From an uncultured Alkalilimnicola sp. (GTDB taxonomy: Bacteria > Pseudomonadota > Gammaproteobacteria > Nitrococcales > AK92): DNA of 52,897 bases. Under the pieces are notes generated by a model, which made no database searches, was not told the DNA's origin, and was given only the letters and a program-made list of their open reading frames with translations. Of this stretch, positions 29,106-37,110 are shown one piece after another. The stretch covers positions 1 to 52,897 of the forward strand of contig CALGAN010000086.1 in NCBI GenBank assembly GCA_937951875.1. Direction: 5' to 3'. The stretch's first letter is position 1, and each line of letters starts with the position of its first letter. Position numbers and translations under genes: made by a program.

Positions 29106-30899
29106 TCAGTAGGCTTCCTCCCAGGGCTTGGAGAGCCGGGTCGCCGAGTTGATCAGCCCTACCATGCAGTAGGTCTGGGGGAAGTTGCCCCAGAGCTCGC
29201 CGGTCAGCGGATCGATGTCCTCCGACAGCAGCCCCAGGTGGTTGCGGCAGGCGAGGATGTTCTCGAACAGCTCGCGGGCCTCCTCGCGTCGGCCGATCGC
29301 CGCCAGTGCGTCGATGTACCAGAAGGTGCAGGTGGTGAAGGCGTTGACCGGCTTGCCGAAATCGTCCTCGTTCACGTAGCGGAACAGGAAGTTGCCGCGC
29401 CGCAGGGCGCGGCCGACCGCTTCCACGGTGCCGACGTAGCGCGGGTCGTCCTTGCGCAGGAAGCCCAGGTCGGCCAGCAGCAGCAGGCTGGCGTCCAGCT
29501 CGTCGCCGCCGAAGCTACCGACGAAGGTGTTGCGCTTCGAATCCCAGGCGCGCTCCTCGATCACCTTGGCCATGGCCAGCGCATGCCGTGCCCAGTAGGC
29601 GGTGCGCTCCTCCAGTCCCAGCCGATGGGCGATCTTGGCCAGGGTCTTGCAAGCGGCCCAGCACATCACGCTGGAGAAGGTATGTACCCGCTCGATGCCG
29701 CGGAACTCCCAGATGCCGGCGTCGGGCTTGTCGTAGATCTCCACCGCGCGCTCGCCCAGCGGCTCCAGGCGCTGGAACAGGGCTTCGTCGCCGGGGCGGC
29801 GGATGCGCTTGTCGAAGAACACGTGCGCCGCGGCCAGCACGGTGGCGCCGTAGATGTCGTTCTGGGTCTGCAGATAGGCCTGATTTCCCACCCGCACCGG
29901 GCCCATGCCGCGATAGCCGGGCAAGCTGTCGACGATGTACTCCTCGAGGTCGGCGCGGCCGTTGATGCGATAGACCGGATGCAGGTCGCGGCGGCCGCGC
30001 GAGGCGCCGATGTTGATGATGAAGCGCAGGTAGTCCTCCATGGTCTTGGTCGCCCCCAGGCGGTTGAGGGCGTTGACCACGAAGTAGGCGTCGCGGAACC
30101 AGCAGTAGCGGTAATCCCAGTTGCGGCCGCTGTTCGGGTGTTCGGGGATGGAGGTGGTGACCGCGGCGATGATGGCGCCGGTGTCCTCATAGGCGTTCAG
30201 CTTCAGGGTGATGGCGGCGCGGATCACCGCCTCCTGCCACTCGAAGGGAATGGCCAGGAAACGCACCCATTCGTGCCAGTAGTTGCGGGTTTCGTTGAAC
30301 AGCCGTCGGCCGAACTCGGCGATGGGCGCGGTCAGGGTTTCGTCCGGCCCGAGGATCATGGTCAGCTCGTCCTCAAGCAGGAAGGGAATCTCGTCGATGA
30401 TGTGCGTGATGGGGCCGTCGGCGTACAGACGCAGCACCTGATCGGGCGGGCTGACGAAGCGAATGTGGTTGCTGCCGTGCGTGAGGGACGGTCGCACCGC
30501 GCCGTACTCGAAGCTGGGCCGCAGCCGCACCCGCACCCGCGGTGCGCCGGCCAGAGGCCGCAGCCGCCGCACCAGCATGACCGGGCGGTACATGCGCTCG
30601 TAATGCTTGAAGCGCGGCGCGAAATCGGTCACCTCCACCACGCCGCCGTGATGGTCGTACAGCGTGGTGATGAGGATCGCGGTGTTGGGGAAGTAGGACT
30701 GCTCCGCGTGGCTGAAGTCGACCAGCTCGATCGACCAGAAGCCGTGCCGATCCGGATCGTCGCGATCGTTCTTGAGCAGCGAGCAGAACACCGGATCGCC
30801 GTCGAAGCGCGGCATGCAGGCCCAGACCACCTCGGCATGGGAGTCGATCAACGCCGCGTAACTGCAGTTGCCGATCAGGCCTAGATTCAGGTTGCTCAA
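29106..30899 (-). CDS. Glycoside hydrolase family 15 protein (glucoamylase/trehalase-like)
   Basis: 597 residues, cytoplasmic. The N-terminal beta-domain starts LGLIGNCSYAALID, VWACMPRFDGDPVF. The (alpha/alpha)6 barrel has NWDYRYCWFRDAYF. The general acid is in AGIWEFRG (Glu near 397), the base in LLSEDIDPLTGELWGNFPQ (Glu near 558). Substrate could be trehalose, maltose or another alpha-glucoside. The start is a TTG at 30899 with a weak ribosome site; an in-frame stop lies shortly upstream. A leader terminator and an FNR-type palindrome lie upstream. Confidence 0.88.
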   Translation of the reverse strand: MSNLNLGLIGNCSYAALIDSHAEVVWACMPRFDGDPVFCSLLKNDRDDPDRHGFWSIELVDFSHAEQSYFPNTAILITTLYDHHGGVVEVTDFAPRFKHYERMYRPVMLVRRLRPLAGAPRVRVRLRPSFEYGAVRPSLTHGSNHIRFVSPPDQVLRLYADGPITHIIDEIPFLLEDELTMILGPDETLTAPIAEFGRRLFNETRNYWHEWVRFLAIPFEWQEAVIRAAITLKLNAYEDTGAIIAAVTTSIPEHPNSGRNWDYRYCWFRDAYFVVNALNRLGATKTMEDYLRFIINIGASRGRRDLHPVYRINGRADLEEYIVDSLPGYRGMGPVRVGNQAYLQTQNDIYGATVLAAAHVFFDKRIRRPGDEALFQRLEPLGERAVEIYDKPDAGIWEFRGIERVHTFSSVMCWAACKTLAKIAHRLGLEERTAYWARHALAMAKVIEERAWDSKRNTFVGSFGGDELDASLLLLADLGFLRKDDPRYVGTVEAVGRALRRGNFLFRYVNEDDFGKPVNAFTTCTFWYIDALAAIGRREEARELFENILACRNHLGLLSEDIDPLTGELWGNFPQTYCMVGLINSATRLSKPWEEAY

Positions 30900-31003
30900 T
30901 TTTGTCAGTCCGCGTCGCTACGGCGCGGGCAGTCCCGCGCGATTCGTGGTACTGACCTTCATTATGGGCTGTGGCGGCGGATCGGAAGTCGTGGCGCGGG
31001 ACG

Positions 31004-31039
31004 AAAAAAAGCGTCGACTGGCGGGGGCGCAGTCGACGC
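31004..31039 (-). terminator. Intrinsic terminator in the leader upstream of the GH15 gene
   Basis: On the minus strand a perfect 10-bp stem GCGTCGACTG / CAGTCGACGC (31039-31030, 31020-31011) with a 9-nt loop is followed by seven T. It ends minus-strand transcripts about 105 nt before the GH15 start. No annotated gene lies upstream on that strand, so it should end either an attenuated leader or a short RNA. Confidence 0.85.
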
Positions 31040-31112
31040 AGGAGGCATGGTTGAAATCGCACATTCTTGCCTGTGCGTAATTCAGTGTCCCATGGCGAGA
31101 CGAGGACTTGCC

Positions 31113-31126
31113 TTGATGCGGATCAA
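31113..31126. promoter_or_regulatory. FNR/ANR-type palindrome between the GH15 and esterase genes
   Basis: TTGAT-GCGG-ATCAA matches the FNR/ANR consensus TTGAT-N4-ATCAA exactly. It could act in either direction. Toward the esterase, a -10-like TACACT lies at 31155-31160 with no good -35, as expected for an activated promoter, but the spacing is about 6 bp longer than the standard class II geometry. Confidence 0.6.
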
Positions 31127-31191
31127 GCATTGCGCATTCGCGCGCGGCACGCCGTACACTGCGGCCAAGGCGTAGCACGAGGAGACAGCCC

Positions 31192-31878
31192 ATGACGGAA
31201 ACGCCGCTTTTGGAAACGGTGGAGGTAGGGCCGGCCGAAGGGGCCCAGGCCGCGGTGATCTGGCTGCACGGCTTGGGCGCGGACGGACACGACTTCGAGC
31301 CGATCGTGCCGGAACTGCGACTGACGGAGCCGCGGCAGGTGCGGTTCGTGTTCCCCCATGCGCCGATCCGGCCGGTCACCATCAACGGCGGCTACGCGAT
31401 GCGCGCCTGGTATGACATCGCCGGCATCGGCGCCGGCTTTCGCGAGGACGAGAGCGGCATCCGCGACAGCGAGCGGGCGCTGCGGCGGCTGATCGAGCGC
31501 GAGGTGGAGCGCGGCGTGCCGTTGCGACGGATCGTGCTGGCCGGCTTCTCCCAGGGCGGCGCGATCGCCTTGCACACCGGCTTGCGCTATCCCCAGCGGC
31601 TGGCGGGCATCATGGCGCTGTCGACCTACCTGCCGCTGGCGGACACGGTCGCCGGCGAGCGCAGCGACGCCAATCGCGACATTCCCATCTTCATGGCGCA
31701 CGGCTCGTACGATCAGATCGTGCCGGCCGATATCGGGCAGCGCTCCTGCCTTTGGCTGCGCGATCTCGGATATGCCGTGGACTGGCGCCTCTACCCGGCC
31801 GAGCACAGCGTTACGCTGGCGGAGGTGCGGGACATCGGTGTCTGGCTCGATCGCGTGCTTGGCTTCGGCGGCGATTAG
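31192..31878 (+). CDS. Alpha/beta-hydrolase carboxylesterase/phospholipase
   Basis: 228 residues, cytosolic. This is the small carboxylesterase family (EstB/lysophospholipase-like). The oxyanion block is IWLHGLGADGHDF, the nucleophile elbow GFSQGG (Ser), the acid is in AHGSYDQIVP (Asp) and the base in PAEHSV (His). Substrate unknown; short-chain esters are usual. The ATG at 31192 has GAGGAGA about 8 nt upstream. Confidence 0.92.
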   Translation: MTETPLLETVEVGPAEGAQAAVIWLHGLGADGHDFEPIVPELRLTEPRQVRFVFPHAPIRPVTINGGYAMRAWYDIAGIGAGFREDESGIRDSERALRRLIEREVERGVPLRRIVLAGFSQGGAIALHTGLRYPQRLAGIMALSTYLPLADTVAGERSDANRDIPIFMAHGSYDQIVPADIGQRSCLWLRDLGYAVDWRLYPAEHSVTLAEVRDIGVWLDRVLGFGGD

Positions 31879-31933
31879 CGCCGCGACCGGGAACGGGGCG
31901 GCGACGGTAAGACGCTGAAACGGCTGGAAGCAT

Positions 31934-31965
31934 CCCGCCGCCGCGCCGAGCGGCACGGCGGCGGG
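31934..31965. terminator. GC-rich hairpin between converging esterase and OmpA genes
   Basis: A 10-bp perfect inverted repeat CCCGCCGCCG / CGGCGGCGGG with a 12-nt loop in the 100-bp gap between converging genes. There is no real T-run, so it is only a candidate terminator. Confidence 0.4.
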
Positions 31966-31978
31966 GGCGTCGGCGGGG

Positions 31979-33229
31979 TTACTGGTCGATGCGGACCAGC
32001 TCGACCCGCCGGTTCATGGCGCTGCCGTCGGGCGTGTTGTTGTCCGCCACCGGCTGGTCCGGGCCGTAGCCGCGGGCGGTGAGCCGATGGGGCTCGACAC
32101 CGCGGTCGATCAGGTACTGACGCACGGTCTCGGCGCGGGCCTGCGATAGCCGCTGGTTGAGCGCGCGCGAGCCGGTGGAGTCGGTGTGGCCGGCCACCTC
32201 GACCCGCACTTCGGGGATGCTCTTCAGCGAGCTCGCCACCTCATCGAGGATCTCCCGCGACGCCGCGGTCAGCGAGGCCTTGCCCACCTCGAAGTTGACG
32301 TCCCTGAGCACCAGCACCTTGCGCTCCTCGGTGAACAGCGGTTCGCCGCGGAACGTGGCGCTAGTGGGCGGAGCCGCCTTCGGCACCGGGACCGGGCAGC
32401 CGCGCTCGTCCACCTTTTCGCCGGCCGGGGTGCCAGGGCACTGGTCGAGGCCGTCGAACACGCCATCGCCGTCGGAATCCAGCGGGCAACCCTGGGCGTC
32501 GACGCGGGCGCCGCGCGGCGTGCCGGGGCAGCGGTCGATGCCGTCGAACACACCGTCGTTGTCGGCATCGCTGGGACAGCCGCGCTCGTCGACGGTGGCG
32601 CCATTCGGCGTGCCGGGGCAGGCGTCGCGGCGGTCGGGAACGCCGTCGCCATCGCTATCCGCGGGGCTGTAGCCGAGCGGGAAGCCGAAGCCCAACCGCA
32701 GGAAGCCGTTGGTGAAGCGCTCGTCGGTGGGGCCGGAGTCGGTGAGCGTGGTCTCCGCGCCCACCCGCCAGTTGAAGGTGACGCCGTTCTCGAACACGTA
32801 GCGCTGGCCGATGCCCAGGCTGGCGCCGGTGCGGTAGAACTCGGAGCCGTTGTCCGGATCGTACTGAGTGCGGTCGATGCCGCCCGAGACCACCCACTGC
32901 CATTTCGCCCGCGGCGTCAGCGTCCAGTCCAGCCCGAGCAACGCGCCCAGGGTATCGACGTCGCCCAGCGCTCCGGAGCCGTCCAGCGCGCCGATGCGGC
33001 CTTCCAAGGTCAGTCCGAGGTAATCCGAGAAGTGGTAGGAATAGCCGAAGTTGACCCGCAAGTTGGGATCGTACTCGTCGTCCTTGCCGACCAGATCCTT
33101 ATCGGGAAACACGATGTCGGTCGACAGATGGATCTCGTGAGCCGGACGGTTGCTGGGGGCCGCGGCCGCCAGCGTGAGCCACGGCAATAGCGCGGTTGCC
33201 GCGATGATTCGAACTGCAGGGTGGGGCAT
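31979..33229 (-). CDS. OmpA-family outer-membrane protein with thrombospondin type 3 repeats
   Basis: 416 residues. A signal peptide (about 1-24) and an N-terminal beta-barrel (about 28-185) come first. Three Asp-rich TSP3 calcium-binding repeats (about 190-280) and a C-terminal OmpA peptidoglycan-binding domain (about 300-416, with VEVAGHTDSTGS and NQRLSQARAETVRQYL) follow. It is related to Pseudomonas OprF in layout. The ATG at 33229 has GAGG 5 nt upstream. Confidence 0.93.
   Translation of the reverse strand: MPHPAVRIIAATALLPWLTLAAAAPSNRPAHEIHLSTDIVFPDKDLVGKDDEYDPNLRVNFGYSYHFSDYLGLTLEGRIGALDGSGALGDVDTLGALLGLDWTLTPRAKWQWVVSGGIDRTQYDPDNGSEFYRTGASLGIGQRYVFENGVTFNWRVGAETTLTDSGPTDERFTNGFLRLGFGFPLGYSPADSDGDGVPDRRDACPGTPNGATVDERGCPSDADNDGVFDGIDRCPGTPRGARVDAQGCPLDSDGDGVFDGLDQCPGTPAGEKVDERGCPVPVPKAAPPTSATFRGEPLFTEERKVLVLRDVNFEVGKASLTAASREILDEVASSLKSIPEVRVEVAGHTDSTGSRALNQRLSQARAETVRQYLIDRGVEPHRLTARGYGPDQPVADNNTPDGSAMNRRVELVRIDQ
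32395..32665 (-). repeat. Three tandem TSP3 coding repeats
   Basis: Each unit is about 29 residues: D-x-D-x-D-G-V-x-D, then C-PGTP, then a VD-x-x-GCP end. Units begin DSDGDGVPDRRDACPGTP, DADNDGVFDGIDRCPGTP and DSDGDGVFDGLDQCPGTP. Each keeps two cysteines. They form a calcium-binding linker between barrel and OmpA domain. The second and third units are the most alike, suggesting recent duplication. Confidence 0.9.
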
Positions 33230-33334
33230 ATCTACCTCGTTTGCTGTTCTTATTGGGAAGCGCGAAGCGTCCTTCCGCCTTCGGGCAGAATGGACTACCG
33301 AGCTGAGGCCCGCTACCAGCAGTTTCAATGGCTA

Positions 33335-33352
33335 CCTAGGAAACATCCTAGG
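33335..33352. repeat. Short perfect palindrome upstream of the OmpA gene
   Basis: CCTAGGA-AACA-TCCTAGG is a 7-bp perfect inverted repeat in the 280-bp divergent region between the OmpA gene and the small membrane peptide gene. It could be an operator; no known regulator is recognised. Confidence 0.4.
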
Positions 33353-33396
33353 AGCGTCGAATTGCGGCACGGTGCTTCCTTTAAATCATGGCTCTT

Positions 33397-33404
33397 GCTA
33401 TATT
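33397..33404 (+). promoter_or_regulatory. Extended -10 promoter candidate for the 56-residue membrane peptide
   Basis: TGCTATATT is a TGn-extended -10 (TATATT, 5/6) about 105 nt before the ATG at 33510. No good -35 is present. Confidence 0.4.
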
Positions 33405-33509
33405 GCGCTGCAACATCGGCGGCCGCGTTGACCCGCGGCCTGCGCGGCGCCCTTGGAGCGATGCTTAAGCTTCGATCGGGCGGCGGGTTTACTGCTTTTG
33501 GAGATCCCC

Positions 33510-33680
33510 ATGAATCGCTATCCGCTCATCGACGCGATCGAGCGCGCTATCGTCGTGCTGGTGCTCGCCATTGGCGCCGGGCTGGCCTTGTTCGGGGCCG
33601 CCGCTCCCCTGCTGAAGGACACGATCGCCGGGCCCACGTTCGTGGCGCAGCAGGACGATCGCTCCTCCCATCACCACTGA
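33510..33680 (+). CDS. Small single-pass membrane protein
   Basis: 56 residues. A polar N-terminus (MNRYPLIDAIERA) is followed by one hydrophobic helix (about 14-36, IVVLVLAIGAGLALFGAAAPLL), then a short tail ending in Ser-Ser-His-His-His. A good ribosome site (TTTTGGAG, 7 nt before the ATG) supports it as a real gene. Function unknown; no homologue recognised. Divergent from the OmpA gene and converging on the thioesterase gene. Confidence 0.6.
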   Translation: MNRYPLIDAIERAIVVLVLAIGAGLALFGAAAPLLKDTIAGPTFVAQQDDRSSHHH

Positions 33681-33706
33681 GCCCGTAGGCGGGCGCCTGC
33701 CCGGCG

Positions 33707-34270
33707 TCAGGGGCGGCGCTTGCGGCCCGGACGCAGCAGCCGGGCGAACGGATTGGGCAGCGGTCCGTTGCGCATGAACGTGCTCATGCCGATGGCCAGC
33801 GGCTGCGCCGGGTCGCCGTCGTGCACCAGGCAGCGCACGAATACGATCCGCTCGGTGACCCGATAGGCCTGGGCCACCGCCCTGAGCGCGGCGCCCGGCC
33901 GCGCCGGACGTAGATAGTCGACCCGCAGATCCAGCGTCGCCACCACCGACGGCGGCGCCGAGCTGAGGCTGGCGGCGGCGCCGGAGGTCTGATCGATCAT
34001 GGTGGTGACCGCGCCGCCGTGGACAGCGCCGCTCCAGGGATTGCCGATCAGCTCCGGCCGATAGGGCAGCACCGCCTCGATGGTGTCGGTGCCGGCGCCG
34101 GCTACCCGCAGCCCGAGCAGGCGACCGTGGGGGATGACGCGAAAGAACAGCGCGGCCACGCAGTACCGCAGCCACCGCTGCCGCCATAGCCGCTGACGCA
34201 GGCTGGGCCTACGCGGCGGGCGGCGGACGGTCGGGGCGGTAGCGGGCGCCGAGCGGGTGGGTTCGTGCAT
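33707..34270 (-). CDS. PaaI-type hotdog-fold acyl-CoA thioesterase
   Basis: 187 residues. A basic N-terminal extension (about 1-40, rich in Arg and Pro) precedes one hotdog domain. The block NPWSGAVHGGAVTTMIDQTSG contains the HGG active-site motif, and LDLRVDYLRPARPG is the second conserved strand. Probably hydrolyses acyl-CoA; substrate unknown. No ribosome site precedes the ATG at 34270, so the basic extension may be partly untranslated. Confidence 0.82.
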   Translation of the reverse strand: MHEPTRSAPATAPTVRRPPRRPSLRQRLWRQRWLRYCVAALFFRVIPHGRLLGLRVAGAGTDTIEAVLPYRPELIGNPWSGAVHGGAVTTMIDQTSGAAASLSSAPPSVVATLDLRVDYLRPARPGAALRAVAQAYRVTERIVFVRCLVHDGDPAQPLAIGMSTFMRNGPLPNPFARLLRPGRKRRP

Positions 34271-34523
34271 GCGTGCTGTCGACGGTAAGCTGGTCCTGGA
34301 GCCTGATTCGATGGGCCGCTTGCGCGGTGGGCCTCGGGTGTCGGTTACCGATCGTAATGCGCCGGCATTGTTACTGACTTCGTAATTTTAGGGTCAACGG
34401 CCGCTCCTCCGACGTCCCCGATTCGGCTCGACGGCCTCTCGCTCCCTGTTCAGGCACCGTTCAGCGAGCGCGCTCTAGCCTCCCCTCCCAAGGCCGTAAC
34501 GGTAAACGGCAGGGGGTGCAGAG

Positions 34524-35057
34524 ATGAAGAACAACCACCGTCGATTCGCGGTCCTCCTCATCGGCTTGCTGGCGCTGCCGGCCGCGCAGGCGGACATTTA
34601 TCTGGGCGCCTCGGGGGTGAGGTCGTCCTATGACTACGACAATATCCAGGATTCCACCGGCTGGAAGGCGTTCGGCGGCGTGCGCCTCGACAACGGCCTG
34701 CTGTTCGAGGCGCAGTACCAGGACTCCGGCAGCGCCGACATCGGCGGTCAGCCCTACCAGCTCCAGTTCACCAGCGCCGCCGCGTTCATCGGCTACCACG
34801 GGCAGGCCGACCAGGCCGGGTTCTTCGCCAAGGTCGGCGTGCACGATACTCGCGCCGAGCTGCGCGATGACCGGGGCCGCTCCCGAGGCTACGCCGACAC
34901 CACCGGCCTGGCGCTGGGCGTCGGTTTGAGCTTCGCGTTCAACGAGTATGTCGCTCTGCGCGGCGAGGTCGAGGGGCTGCTGGGTGTCGACGATTTCTCC
35001 GACCGCGGCGATTCCAACGTGTGGACCGCGGCGCTCGGCCTGGAAGCGCGCTTCTGA
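34524..35057 (+). CDS. Small outer-membrane beta-barrel protein
   Basis: 177 residues. A signal peptide (about 1-23, ending AAQA) is followed by alternating amphipathic strands of an eight-stranded OmpX/OmpA-like barrel (PF13505 type), ending in the outer-membrane signature LEARF with terminal Phe. Function unknown. A 250-bp gap upstream contains two GTTCAG repeats but no clear promoter. Confidence 0.8.
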   Translation: MKNNHRRFAVLLIGLLALPAAQADIYLGASGVRSSYDYDNIQDSTGWKAFGGVRLDNGLLFEAQYQDSGSADIGGQPYQLQFTSAAAFIGYHGQADQAGFFAKVGVHDTRAELRDDRGRSRGYADTTGLALGVGLSFAFNEYVALRGEVEGLLGVDDFSDRGDSNVWTAALGLEARF

Positions 35058-35132
35058 TGCCCGCCTTCATTGCGTTCGGCGTCGCCACCCTTACTTGATG
35101 AATGGGTTCACCGGATTGCACGGAGGCAAGCT

Positions 35133-35390
35133 ATGGAACTCATTTGGATGCTCGTGGTCGGGTTGATCGCTGGCGCTATCGCCAAGCTCATCATGCCCGG
35201 CAAGGACCCCGGCGGGATCCTGGCGACCATGCTCCTGGGTATCGCCGGGTCGTTCGTCGGTGGTTTCCTGGGCAGAGCGCTCGGCATCGGCGAGGGGGGC
35301 ACCTGGGCGGGACTGATCGGATCGATCATCGGCGCCATCATTCTGCTGGCGTTGTATCGGATGTTCACAAGTAGACGGCACCACGCCTAA
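35133..35390 (+). CDS. GlsB/YeaQ/YmgE-family stress membrane protein
   Basis: 85 residues, three hydrophobic segments. GLIAGAIAKLIMPGKDPGGILATMLLGIAGSF and GLIGSIIGAIILLALYR are the family hallmarks. Family members are induced by stress in enterobacteria and enterococci; molecular role unknown. GGAGG lies 6 nt before the ATG. A terminator follows. Confidence 0.93.
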   Translation: MELIWMLVVGLIAGAIAKLIMPGKDPGGILATMLLGIAGSFVGGFLGRALGIGEGGTWAGLIGSIIGAIILLALYRMFTSRRHHA

Positions 35391-35412
35391 GCCGGTGTTC
35401 CCCCTTCCACAC

Positions 35413-35445
35413 GACGGCCCGCCTTGGCGCGGGCCGTCTTCTTGC
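35413..35445 (+). terminator. Terminator after the GlsB-family gene
   Basis: A 10-bp perfect stem GACGGCCCGC / GCGGGCCGTC with a 6-nt loop, followed by TTCTTG. The U-tract is modest, and it sits between converging genes. Confidence 0.65.
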
Positions 35446-35480
35446 GTGCGGCCGACCGTCGTCGGCGGGTTCGCCAGCCG

Positions 35481-36101
35481 CTAACCCTGCGGGCTGGAGC
35501 CGCTTTGCTGCTGGCTCAGCGGCGGTACGTCCTCGTAACGATCCTCGTCGTAGCTGGCCATTTGCTCTAGCGCCTCGGGCGTGATGTCGGCCTTGATCAC
35601 CACGTGCGGCTCCTCTTGCCGCTGTTGCTCGCCGCTCGCGGATTGCTGCTCCTGCTGTTGCTGCATGCCGCCGGCCTGGCCGCCGCCCATCGCCTGATCC
35701 TGCGGTTGCTGTTGCCCGGGCTGCTGCAGCTCCAGCTGGTTCAACGGCACCACCACCTGTTTCTCGCCCATGCCGAGGAAGCCGCCGGTGCCGACCACGG
35801 CCTTGAGCTGCTGATCCTGCGGATCGCGCACGATCTTCTCGACCTGGCCGAGCTCTTTGCCCTGCTGATCGACCAGCTTGCGGCCGATCATCTGCTGGGC
35901 CTGCTCCGCTTCCTGGCCGCCGGCGGCGGGCTGTTGCTGACCGCCGAGCGCGGCGGATTGCTGCTGCTGGGGCTGCTCGGTACCGGTGGCGGGTGCCGCG
36001 CTCTGTTGGCTGGCGCCCGCCGCGACCGCGAAGGCCAGCAGGCTGGAGCAGGTCAGCCATTGGGCGGCCGCGATCGGGCCGGATTGGGAACGGTGCTTCA
36101 T
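35481..36101 (-). CDS. Glutamine-rich PRC-barrel domain protein, exported
   Basis: 206 residues. An N-terminal hydrophobic segment (about 15-30) looks like a signal peptide. A Gln/Ala-rich stretch (about 32-68) precedes a PRC-barrel domain (about 70-128, IGRKLVDQQGKELGQVEKIV). A second Gln/Gly-rich stretch and a short acidic tail (SYDEDRYEDVPPL) follow. PRC-barrels with such linkers are common in environmental stress genes; function not established. GGAGG lies 7 nt before the ATG. Confidence 0.78.
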   Translation of the reverse strand: MKHRSQSGPIAAAQWLTCSSLLAFAVAAGASQQSAAPATGTEQPQQQQSAALGGQQQPAAGGQEAEQAQQMIGRKLVDQQGKELGQVEKIVRDPQDQQLKAVVGTGGFLGMGEKQVVVPLNQLELQQPGQQQPQDQAMGGGQAGGMQQQQEQQSASGEQQRQEEPHVVIKADITPEALEQMASYDEDRYEDVPPLSQQQSGSSPQG

Positions 36102-36336
36102 CGCGTATCCTCCATGTCCGCGGTTCGCCGCTGCCGCGGCGGTCGGGCGCGCTCGAACGGCCCCGCCGGACCGAAGCTCGGACGAACCGTCGTTCCTGGT
36201 GAGCGTCGCCTCTGGCGCTGTAACTGTTTGGGCCCATCCGCCGGGGATACAAGAGAACGGCTGATGGCCAAGGCTTGGGACGCGCCGCGCCGGTCCCGCC
36301 GGCGCGACGGGGATCGAGGTGTCGAAAGAAGGTCGT

Positions 36337-36687
36337 TCAGCGCCGGTCGCCGGGAACCGGTCCGTAGCCGAATTGCTCGCGCAGACGCAGGATTTCGGCG
36401 CCGATCATCTCGAACAGCAGGCGCGAGTGCCACTCGCTGGCCCATTGATGGATCTGCGTCTGCAGGGCTTCGGCCAGCGCGGCCTGTTCCTGCCGGGTCA
36501 GCATCTCCACCACCGGCAGCTGCAGCGACAAGGGCGGCAGCGAGCCGTAGTGGTCCAGCAGCTTGCCGCAGTCGTCGCGGATCGCGTTCTCCAGCTCCTC
36601 GTCGCCTTCGCCCCAGGTTTGAACCAACAAATCCAGCGTGCTCGCGGGTTGCTTTTCGCGGCGCCGGAACTCGATAACCTCACCCAT
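36337..36687 (-). CDS. Hypothetical helical protein
   Basis: 116 residues, no signal peptide. It opens MGEVIEFRRREKQ and is predicted mostly helical, with TLDLLVQTWGEGDEEL, PVVEMLTRQEQAALAEAL and a C-terminal RLLFEMIGAEILRLREQFGYG. The ribosome site GGGAGGA precedes the ATG. I do not recognise the family. It lies 235 nt before the PRC-barrel gene in the same direction. Confidence 0.65.
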   Translation of the reverse strand: MGEVIEFRRREKQPASTLDLLVQTWGEGDEELENAIRDDCGKLLDHYGSLPPLSLQLPVVEMLTRQEQAALAEALQTQIHQWASEWHSRLLFEMIGAEILRLREQFGYGPVPGDRR

Positions 36688-37110
36688 TGATTCCTCCCGC
36701 GGAGCACCCCCCTACTCCGAATCCGAAAGCGGTTTCCCCACCGTCCATACCGGCTTGGACCGGTCAGGAGGCCGTTCGGGTCCTGGCGTCGGGCGGCGTC
36801 CGCTGCGCCCTCGCGCGGCGGCCGAACGGGGACGGTCTGGCTCCATCCTGTGCTGTAGGCGGCCCGGGTAAAGCTCCACCGTGGTGGCGGTCGGGAGTTC
36901 CCCAAGCTTGGCCGGTAGCATTCCCTAATACGCCGGTGTCCTGCCCGTACTCTCCATCTTTATCAGGATACACCTCTATGGCGCGCAAGGCGCTCGGTCC
37001 GTGCGCGGTCGGCCGGTTGATTGCGTCGATTCGTCCCCCATTAGGCCGGGCTGTGGCGCGTAGCGTTCGCCGCCACGGAAACGAGCACACCCGCTAATTG
37101 GAGGTAGCAC
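36688..37110. other. 423-bp divergent intergenic region
   Basis: Between the hypothetical 116-residue gene and the phasin-like gene. No supported coding region: the longer open frames are Arg/Pro-rich and lack ribosome sites. A GGTTGA...CCCCCATTA pair (to 37043) weakly resembles a sigma-32 promoter for the phasin-like gene, but the match is poor. Confidence 0.5.

Noticed and set aside
29238..30884. A 548-codon open frame on the plus strand
   Set aside because: Antisense to the GH15 gene; same high-GC artefact.
35600..36000. Short CAG/CTG-rich repeats resembling a tandem array
   Set aside because: They encode the Gln-rich stretches of the PRC-barrel protein; spacing is irregular and there are no CRISPR-like units.
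36687..37097. A 136-codon plus-strand frame before the phasin-like gene
   Set aside because: Pro/Arg-rich, no ribosome site; more likely untranslated upstream sequence.
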